Assembly (NCBI RefSeq): GCF_001952075.1
Contig: NZ_LXYU01000001.1
Coordinates: 62,001 to 126,000 of the forward strand
Source: Ditibartonella apis
GTDB taxonomy: Bacteria; Pseudomonadota; Alphaproteobacteria; Rhizobiales; Rhizobiaceae
Direction of reading: 5' to 3'
DNA: 64,000 bases
Shown here: positions 58,461 to 64,000 of the stretch, piece by piece
How the letters are laid out: each line of letters begins with the position of its first letter
How positions within the stretch are numbered: the stretch's first letter is position 1
Made by a program: the position numbers and the translations under genes
Notes under the pieces: model-generated
Database searches by the model: none
Seen by the model: only the letters and a program-made list of their open reading frames with translations
Told to the model about the DNA's origin: nothing

Positions 58461-59066
58461 ATGTCAAAGCATCTTGCGGGTCCAGAAATAGAAAAACTTA
58501 TCCAACTTCTTGCACGTGTTCCCGGCCTTGGGCCACGTTCGGCAAGACGGGCTGCTCTTTTCCTGATCAAGAAAAAAGAAGCTTTATTGAAGCCGCTAGG
58601 CCTTGCCATGCAGGATGCTGCCGAAAAAATACGCATCTGTTCGGTCTGCGGTAATGTGGATACATCCGACCCGTGTTCAGTTTGCACCGACCCGAGGCGG
58701 GATCAATCCACGATCATTGTTGTCGAAGATGTCTCCGATCTGTGGGCGCTGGAACGGGCGGGCACCATGCAGGTCAAATATCATGTTCTGGGCGGACACC
58801 TTTCACCTCTTGATGGCATCGGACCGGATGATCTCAACATAGCAAGCCTTGTCAACCGCGTGGCTGAAGGCAATGTCAAGGAAGTAATTCTCGCGGTCAA
58901 TGCGACGATTGAAGGCCAGACAACGGCCCATTATCTTACTGACCAACTTCATTCCTATCCTGTAAAAATTACCCGTCTGGCACATGGCGTTCCTGTAGGC
59001 GGAGAACTTGATTATCTTGACGACGGCACTTTGGCTGCGGCGTTACGAGCAAGGACGAGTCTTTGA
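58461..59066 (+). CDS. recR: Recombination protein RecR
   Basis: This 201-residue protein acts with RecF and RecO to load RecA at gaps. Order: helix-hairpin-helix ([20 protein letters not shown]), the four-cysteine zinc motif ([16 protein letters not shown]), the Toprim domain ([16 protein letters not shown]) and the Walker-like LDYLDDGTL end. Length is normal. ATG at 58461 with a weak ribosome site. A lytic transglycosylase gene begins three bases after its stop. Confidence 0.95.
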   Translation: MSKHLAGPEIEKLIQLLARVPGLGPRSARRAALFLIKKKEALLKPLGLAMQDAAEKIRICSVCGNVDTSDPCSVCTDPRRDQSTIIVVEDVSDLWALERAGTMQVKYHVLGGHLSPLDGIGPDDLNIASLVNRVAEGNVKEVILAVNATIEGQTTAHYLTDQLHSYPVKITRLAHGVPVGGELDYLDDGTLAAALRARTSL

Positions 59067-59069
59067 AGA

Positions 59070-60314
59070 ATGTTGAAAACGTTCGGTTTTTTTACAGCAT
59101 TTATCGTTCTGTTTGCCGCTTTGGTGGCAAATGCCCCGGCTATCGATCGGGACGCGATCAATGGGCAATTTAACAATTGGCTTAACAAGGATTTTTATAA
59201 CGACGCTCTCAAATCGGGAATTTCGGCAGGAACATTTTCGGAAGCCCTTTCCACAGTCACACCCAATCTCGCATTACCCGACCTTGTGATTCCAGGAGAA
59301 AAACCGAAAGCGCAAAAACGCCAGAATCAGGCCGAATTCAGCGCACCGGCCAATTATTTTTCGGCAAAAACACTTGCCCATCTTATTAGCGATGGCAAAA
59401 CACAATTATCCCAAAACCGCGGAGCCTTAAAAAAAATAGAAAAACAATATGGCGTTCCGGCCTCGATTGCACTTGCCATATGGGGACGGGAAACCAATTA
59501 TGGTAATGTCAAAATTCCCTATAATGCTTTTGAAGTTCTCGCGACCAAAGCGTTTATGAGCACACGAAAAGACATGTTCAAAACCGAGCTTATTGCTGCA
59601 TTGTCCATTGTACAGGGCCATTACATGGATGCGGCTTCCATGAAAAGTTCGTGGGCTGGGGCTTTAGGTCAACCGCAATTCATGCCAACGTCCTATTTGA
59701 AATATGCTGTCGATTTTGATGGTGATGGCCATCGCAATATCTGGACGTCAACACCGGATACTCTCGCATCTATTGCAAACTACCTCAAGCTTAACGGTTA
59801 CAAGGCGAATGCCGGCTGGGGCTATGAAGTCAAAGTTCCCGAAACTGTCGGCTGTTTTCTGGAAGGGCCCGATCAAGGCAAAATGTTAAGTGAATGGCAA
59901 ATGCTTGGCGTGTTACCGCAATCTGATAAAAATGTCCCCGCGCTTGATAAAAGCCGTCCACTTTATCTCCTTATGCCTGAGGGGCGTCTGGGACCAGCCT
60001 TTCTTGTAACCGACAATTTCTATGTGTTGAAATCCTATAATATGAGTGACCTTTATGCGCTTTTTATCGCCACGGTCTCGGACGGAATTGAAGGGAAAGA
60101 TGGCTTTATCGAGCCGTGGCAAAAAATCGACGAGCTTTACCAGTCGGACGTTTTGAACTTGCAAACAAAATTGCAATCCCAAGGATATGATATCGGCAAA
60201 GCTGATGGGTTTGCGGGCTTCAAAACCCGCCGTTCCATTGGCTTATGGCAGCAAAAACACGGACAGAAACCGACCTGTTTTCCGAGTCGTTCTTTAATTG
60301 TGGACATTCGCTAA
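59070..60314 (+). CDS. Lytic murein transglycosylase, MltB family
   Basis: The 414-residue protein has a signal peptide (MLKTFGFFTAFIVLFAALVAN) and a MltB-type SLT_2 domain: the catalytic Glu in IWGRETNYG, the SSWAGALGQPQFMPTSYLKYA block and VDFDGDGHRNIWTSTPD. A C-terminal peptidoglycan-binding domain follows (LQTKLQSQGYDIGKADGFAG). It cleaves murein glycan strands to anhydromuropeptides. The ATG at 59070 directly follows recR, and a cation efflux gene begins next to its stop, so the three are probably co-transcribed. Confidence 0.92.
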   Translation: MLKTFGFFTAFIVLFAALVANAPAIDRDAINGQFNNWLNKDFYNDALKSGISAGTFSEALSTVTPNLALPDLVIPGEKPKAQKRQNQAEFSAPANYFSAKTLAHLISDGKTQLSQNRGALKKIEKQYGVPASIALAIWGRETNYGNVKIPYNAFEVLATKAFMSTRKDMFKTELIAALSIVQGHYMDAASMKSSWAGALGQPQFMPTSYLKYAVDFDGDGHRNIWTSTPDTLASIANYLKLNGYKANAGWGYEVKVPETVGCFLEGPDQGKMLSEWQMLGVLPQSDKNVPALDKSRPLYLLMPEGRLGPAFLVTDNFYVLKSYNMSDLYALFIATVSDGIEGKDGFIEPWQKIDELYQSDVLNLQTKLQSQGYDIGKADGFAGFKTRRSIGLWQQKHGQKPTCFPSRSLIVDIR

Positions 60315-61292
60315 ATGGCATCACATTCCGGTTCCAAAACAGTCATCTATGCGGCACTCGCAGGTAATCTTCTCATTGCGCTTACCAAATTCGTTGCCGC
60401 TTCTTTCACCGGTTCGTCGGCAATGTTGTCAGAAGGTGTGCATTCGATTGTAGACACCGGCAACGAATTATTATTACTGCATGGTTTGAGACGTGCATCC
60501 ATTCCCCCCGATCGGGTCCATCCATTCGGTCATGGACGGGAGCTTTATTTCTGGAGTTTTATCGTTGCCTTGCTGGTCTTTGCGCTCGGCGCCGGCGTAT
60601 CGTTTTTTGAAGGAGTTTTACACGTTCTAAACCCTGCGGAAATTCATAATGTGACTGTCAACTACATTGTACTGGGTCTATCAGTATTCTTTGAAGGAAC
60701 GTCATGGCTTTTGGCTTTGAGACATTTTCGCCGCACTAAAGGTAAACTCGGCTATCTGGCGGCTGTTCACCGTTCCAAAGATCCAACCGTTTTTTCCATT
60801 CTTTTCGAGGATAGTGCCGCACTTTTGGGAATTGCGATTGCTTTAAGCGGCATTACCGCCTCGATTCTTACCGGCAATTTTATTTTTGATGGTATCGCTT
60901 CGCTCGGAATTTCCGTCATCCTTGCCGTCACTGCAATCTTTCTTGCAAGGGAATGTAAAGGACTACTTCTCGGCGAGGCCGCCCTTCCCGAAGTGCAAAA
61001 GGCAATTTTCAACATTGTTTCTGCCGATCCAGATGTGCAGAAAGTCAACGGAATTATCACCCAACAGATGGGTCCCAATCAGGTGGTTGTCAATGTCAGC
61101 CTCGAATTCGAGGACAAACTGACAGCCCCGAAGATAGAAGAATGTGTTCTGCGTATTGAAAGAAATCTCGCTGCGGCAAGACCGGAAGTCGTCGGATTTT
61201 TCGTAAAACCGCAGACGGCCGGAATCTGGGCAAGACGACGGGAAAAAATTGAAGCAAATCACGAAGACAATAATGATAGTGATGAAGAGTAG
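60315..61292 (+). CDS. Cation diffusion facilitator family transporter
   Basis: This 325-residue inner-membrane antiporter exports a divalent metal. Six membrane segments span the first 215 residues. Metal-site segments are SEGVHSIVDTGNELLLLHG and the ASIPPDRVHPFGHGRELY region, then a C-terminal cytoplasmic domain. The E-G-V-H-S-I-V-D-T-G-N form differs from the HxxxD/DxxxD of Zn transporters and may point to another metal such as Mn or Fe; this is inference. The ATG directly abuts the transglycosylase stop. A metal link with the neighbouring Irr regulator is possible but not shown. Confidence 0.88.
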   Translation: MASHSGSKTVIYAALAGNLLIALTKFVAASFTGSSAMLSEGVHSIVDTGNELLLLHGLRRASIPPDRVHPFGHGRELYFWSFIVALLVFALGAGVSFFEGVLHVLNPAEIHNVTVNYIVLGLSVFFEGTSWLLALRHFRRTKGKLGYLAAVHRSKDPTVFSILFEDSAALLGIAIALSGITASILTGNFIFDGIASLGISVILAVTAIFLARECKGLLLGEAALPEVQKAIFNIVSADPDVQKVNGIITQQMGPNQVVVNVSLEFEDKLTAPKIEECVLRIERNLAAARPEVVGFFVKPQTAGIWARRREKIEANHEDNNDSDEE

Positions 61293-61581
61293 AAAATAGT
61301 CGGGCAGTTTCTAAAAACTACCGATTTTGCCGTTTTTAATTCAACAAAATAAAATTTTAAAAATATACTGTTATTTCGGTAACATAATAACCTTCATGTC
61401 TTCGACATACTCAACTATGAAGCCGAACAAGATACAGGTATTCGGTAAAATAGTGAAAAACGCTGTTTTCCGTTTTTAACAGAACCGGCTATGCTTTATG
61501 CTGCAAGTGCTGCATAAATTTGCTTACAGCACAACAAAAGTTCCGGTTCATGCCACCGGAATTCTGTTCATAAATATGGTG
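61293..61581. other. Gene-free spacer between the cation efflux gene and irr
   Basis: No gene is visible. An imperfect palindrome (TTATGCTGCA AG TGCTGCATAA, 61496-61517, one T-T mismatch) and a TTCCGG/CCGGAA hairpin (about 61551-61571) lie between the converging genes. Either could help end the plus-strand transcript. Confidence 0.4.
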
Positions 61582-61613
61582 TAAAAAGATAGTCCGTATT
61601 TTACTGTCGGACT
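61582..61613 (-). terminator. Rho-independent terminator of irr
   Basis: AGTCCG (61591-61596) and CGGACT (61608-61613) form a short stem just after the irr stop codon. TCTTTTT follows on the minus strand. Confidence 0.65.
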
Positions 61614-62038
61614 TAATCTTTCGGGCGCAATCTTACGATGAGATCGACGTGCGAAATTTCCATGCCTTCCGGCGGTTCGGGCAAATTGCCGACAATCGGC
61701 TTTCCTTCAGGACCAGAAGGGATATCGACAATTTCATTTTCGCCTTCAAGAAAAAAATGATGGTGGTCGGATATATTGGTGTCAAACCAGGTTTTCGAAC
61801 CTTCGACGGCAATAATCCTCAAAAGTCCGGCATCGGTGAATTGGTGCAAAGTATTATAGACGGTTGCAAGTGAGACTGGTACCGACGCTTTGACCGCTTC
61901 GTCATGCAATTCTTCGGCGGCAATATGGCGGTTACCTTTGGAAAACAACAAATCCGCCAAGGCCAAGCGTTGTCGTGTCGGCCGCAAACCCTTTTCACGT
62001 AAGCGTTTTTCCAATTCCACAAGCGAATGATAAATCAC
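61613..62038 (-). CDS. irr: Iron response regulator Irr (Fur superfamily)
   Basis: This 141-residue transcription factor has the Fur fold with GLRPTRQRLALADLLF, the recognition helix region SLATVYNTLHQFTDAGLL and the Irr histidine cluster SDHHHFFLEGENEIVDIP. Unlike Bradyrhizobium Irr it lacks the N-terminal GCPWHD heme motif, as in most Rhizobiaceae-type Irr. It controls iron and heme genes according to heme status; in Bartonella it regulates hemin-binding protein genes. The start is a GTG at 62038 with GGGGAAA six bases upstream. It is divergent from fabA, the usual order in Rhizobiales. Confidence 0.93.
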   Translation of the reverse strand: MIYHSLVELEKRLREKGLRPTRQRLALADLLFSKGNRHIAAEELHDEAVKASVPVSLATVYNTLHQFTDAGLLRIIAVEGSKTWFDTNISDHHHFFLEGENEIVDIPSGPEGKPIVGNLPEPPEGMEISHVDLIVRLRPKD

Positions 62039-62107
62039 TATTTTCCCCGTGTTATCTGGTAATGCCCACCATCTTTACCACAGCTTGTATATATTGAAAA
62101 GCATTTG

Positions 62108-62127
62108 CAATCAAGTATACTTGATTG
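62108..62127. promoter_or_regulatory. Perfect 20-bp palindrome in the irr-fabA divergent region
   Basis: CAATCAAGTATACTTGATTG is its own reverse complement. It lies 70 bases upstream of irr and about 195 upstream of fabA. The rest of the 62039-62321 region is AT-rich without a gene. The palindrome is the size of a dimeric regulator site. It does not match the iron control element TTTAGAA-N3-TTCTAAA. Confidence 0.6.
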
Positions 62128-62321
62128 TTATCATCATCTTTAAATAAATGGTTTTTCAACTTATACGCGCGTTTTGTCGCAAATTTCAAAAATAAAATGG
62201 ATGAAGAAGGTGTTTTGTCATCAAAAACTGTCGAAAAACGGTTCCAACATTGTTGAATATGCTCTAAGAGTATGTCGTAAAAAGCGCTAAGAGTTAAAAA
62301 GTGCTGACGGATGGAGTAACA

Positions 62322-62828
62322 ATGGCTGAACAAAAGTCTAGCTACACGTATGAAGAGCTTTTAAGCTGCGCACGCGGCGAAATGTTCGGAAAAGGCAACG
62401 CACAATTGCCGGCTCCACCAATGTTGATGTTCAACCGTATTACAAAAATCAGCGAAAATGGCGGTGAACACGACAAAGGTTTGATTCGTGCCGAATTCGA
62501 TATCAATCCGGATCTATGGTTTTTTGCCTGTCATTTTATTGGCGATCCGGTCATGCCTGGCTGTTTGGGGCTTGATGCCTTGTGGCAACTTACAGGTTTT
62601 TTCCTCGGTTGGTTGGGGGAACCCGGTAAGGGACGCGCTATCTCGACGGGGGAAGTAAAATTTTCCGGAATGGTTACCCCGAAAACAAAACTTGTCGAAT
62701 ATGGAATTGATTTCAAGCGTGTCATGCGTGGCCGGCTTGTGCTCGGTATTGCCGATGGTTTTGTCAAAGCCGATGGTGAAATAATTTATAAGGCTGCCGA
62801 TTTGCGCGTAGCCTTATTCAAGGAATAG
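62322..62828 (+). CDS. fabA: 3-hydroxydecanoyl-ACP dehydratase/isomerase
   Basis: This 168-residue hot-dog enzyme dehydrates 3-hydroxydecanoyl-ACP and isomerises the product to the cis-3 form, starting unsaturated fatty acid synthesis. The catalytic His71 is in [19 protein letters not shown] and Asp85 ends that block. The length and N terminus ([12 protein letters not shown]) are standard. The start is the ATG at 62322 (GGAG upstream); the frame is open from 62301. fabB follows after 64 bases, and the two should form an operon. Confidence 0.95.
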   Translation: MAEQKSSYTYEELLSCARGEMFGKGNAQLPAPPMLMFNRITKISENGGEHDKGLIRAEFDINPDLWFFACHFIGDPVMPGCLGLDALWQLTGFFLGWLGEPGKGRAISTGEVKFSGMVTPKTKLVEYGIDFKRVMRGRLVLGIADGFVKADGEIIYKAADLRVALFKE

Positions 62829-62892
62829 CAAGCATTCTTTCAGATAAACAAAGGTTGCAAGCTTTTGTTTACGGAAACCCAAGGAGACACTG

Positions 62893-64000
62893 ATGCGTCG
62901 AGTAGTTGTAACCGGTATGGGAATTGTCTCATCAATCGGGAATAACCCTGAAGCAGTCCTTAACAGTTTGCGCGAAGCGAAATCCGGTATCAGTTTTTCG
63001 CAGGAATACGCAGATCTGGGGTTCCGCAGTCAGGTTTACGGCATGCCGCATATCGACATTGAAGCATTGGTTGATCGTCGTGCTATGCGTTTTCACGGGC
63101 GGGGAACTGCCTGGAACCATATTGCAATGGATCAGGCAATTGCCGATGCAGGCTTGTCATCCGAGGAAGTTTCAAATCCGAAAACCGGTATCATTATGGG
63201 CTCTGGCGGGCCTTCAACACGGACAATCGTCGACTCGGCCGATATTGCACGCCAAAAGGGGCCCAAACGCGTTGGTCCCTTCGCAGTGCCGAAAGCTATG
63301 AGCTCGACTGCTTCGGCAACATTGGCCACCTTTTTCAAGATAAAAGGCGTCAATTATTCGATTTCCTCCGCCTGTGCGACATCCAATCATTGTATCGGCA
63401 ATGCTTACGAACTGATCCAGTTCGGCAAGCAGGATCGCGTTTTTGCCGGTGGTTGCGAGGATCTTGATTGGACGCTGTCGGTCCTCTTTGACGCTATGGG
63501 CGCCATGTCGAGTAAACGCAATGCAACCCCCGAGAGTGCTTCACGTGCTTATGATGTCGGTCGTGACGGCTTTGTCATCGCCGGAGGTGCCGGCGTTCTG
63601 GTGCTTGAAGAGCTGGAAGTTGCCAAAGCACGTGGTGCAAAAATATATGCCGAGATCGTCGGATATGGCGCTACATCCGATGGCTTTGATATGGTAGCTC
63701 CATCAGGTGAAGGGGCAGAGCGCTGCATGCGCATGGCTTTATCAACAGTCAAAAATAAAATTGATTATATCAATCCACATGCCACATCGACTCCCGTCGG
63801 TGATCCGCCCGAAATAGAAGCCATCCGCAAGGTCTTTGGTTCGGGTGATTCATGTCCGCCAATTTCGGCAACGAAATCGCTGACCGGCCATTCACTCGGA
63901 GCTGCCGGCGTGCAGGAAGCAATTTATTCCCTTCTTATGATGAAAAATAATTTCATCTGTGAAAGTGCTCATATTGATGAGCTTGATCCGGCGTTTGCGG
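62893..64000 (+). CDS. fabB: 3-oxoacyl-ACP synthase I, cut by the window end
   Basis: The first 369 codons of a condensing enzyme of about 407 residues are present. The active-site Cys161 is in [10 protein letters not shown], His296 in [11 protein letters not shown], and Lys328 and His333 in [11 protein letters not shown], at nearly the same numbers as E. coli FabB. It elongates the cis-3-decenoyl product of FabA. The ATG at 62893 follows AAGGAG at seven bases. The gene continues beyond base 64000; fabI would be expected next by analogy with other Rhizobiales. Confidence 0.95.
   Translation, partial: MRRVVVTGMGIVSSIGNNPEAVLNSLREAKSGISFSQEYADLGFRSQVYGMPHIDIEALVDRRAMRFHGRGTAWNHIAMDQAIADAGLSSEEVSNPKTGIIMGSGGPSTRTIVDSADIARQKGPKRVGPFAVPKAMSSTASATLATFFKIKGVNYSISSACATSNHCIGNAYELIQFGKQDRVFAGGCEDLDWTLSVLFDAMGAMSSKRNATPESASRAYDVGRDGFVIAGGAGVLVLEELEVAKARGAKIYAEIVGYGATSDGFDMVAPSGEGAERCMRMALSTVKNKIDYINPHATSTPVGDPPEIEAIRKVFGSGDSCPPISATKSLTGHSLGAAGVQEAIYSLLMMKNNFICESAHIDELDPAFA

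Noticed and set aside
1..64000. CRISPR arrays, insertion sequences, prophage genes, toxin-antitoxin or restriction-modification genes
   Set aside because: I looked for regularly spaced repeats, transposase-like frames and defence genes and saw none.

Overview
The window reads as a stretch of core chromosome from an alphaproteobacterium of the order Hyphomicrobiales (Rhizobiales). The likely family is Bartonellaceae or a close relative. The base composition looks like mid-40s percent GC by eye, which would fit the bee-gut Bartonella group better than the AT-richer mammalian Bartonella; this placement is inference. The evidence is gene content and order: irr divergent from fabA-fabB, ffs-dnaX-ybaB-recR, waaA-lpxK with a DUF374 acyltransferase, metZ behind a SAM-II riboswitch, long PstA and PstC proteins, Omp25/Omp31-type porins, and an iron regulator of the Irr class. 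No insertion sequence, prophage, CRISPR array or integrase was seen.

Layout. 1-6.3 kb: a 2-hydroxyacid dehydrogenase, an M29 aminopeptidase, mutM, an M20 peptidase and rnd. 6.4-8.5 kb: two tandem paralogous outer-membrane proteins, each with its own promoter-like motif and terminator. 8.7-12.5 kb: ileS and a lipoprotein. 13.2-14.5 kb: an aldo/keto reductase and tadA on the minus strand. 14.7-20.0 kb: a tightly overlapping run rluB-rsmD-M16-M16. 20.4-26.2 kb: pmbA, a cysQ-like phosphatase, DUF4170, a DUF374 acyltransferase, waaA and lpxK, an envelope and lipid A block. 26.2-30.2 kb, minus strand: DUF2093, mutL and metZ. 30.5-34.5 kb: dcd, tRNA-Gly(CCC) and a PQQ-dependent membrane glucose dehydrogenase flanked by very AT-rich spacers. 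35.0-36.0 kb: a cell-wall hydrolase lipoprotein. 37.0-42.5 kb, minus strand: pstSCAB-phoU. 42.6-44.8 kb: gshB, a MoeB/ThiF-like adenylyltransferase and a small hydrophilic protein. 45.3-51.8 kb, minus strand: yejABEF and an anchored cytochrome c. 51.9-53.5 kb: kdsB-pheA. 54.0-55.3 kb, minus strand: nudC and a HIT protein. 55.4-61.3 kb: the SRP RNA, dnaX, ybaB, recR, a lytic transglycosylase and a cation efflux protein. 61.6-64.0 kb: irr divergent from fabA and a fabB cut by the window end.

Many genes converge on the envelope: Kdo synthesis and transfer (kdsB, waaA), lipid A (lpxK, the DUF374 protein), unsaturated fatty acids (fabA, fabB), porins, murein enzymes and the Yej importer. A second theme is nutrient scavenging (pst, yej, irr, methionine control by SAM). 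Replication and repair genes (mutM, mutL, dnaX, ybaB, recR) are scattered through the window.

The most interesting signals not explained by ordinary annotation are: two in-phase A-rich slippery heptamers in dnaX, each followed by an almost immediate -1 stop at the place where a gamma subunit would end; a candidate minus-strand small RNA next to mutM; a SAM-II riboswitch with an insertion and a terminator-like platform before metZ; and a perfect 20-bp palindrome in the irr-fabA divergent promoter region. I did not find a clearly new multi-gene system.
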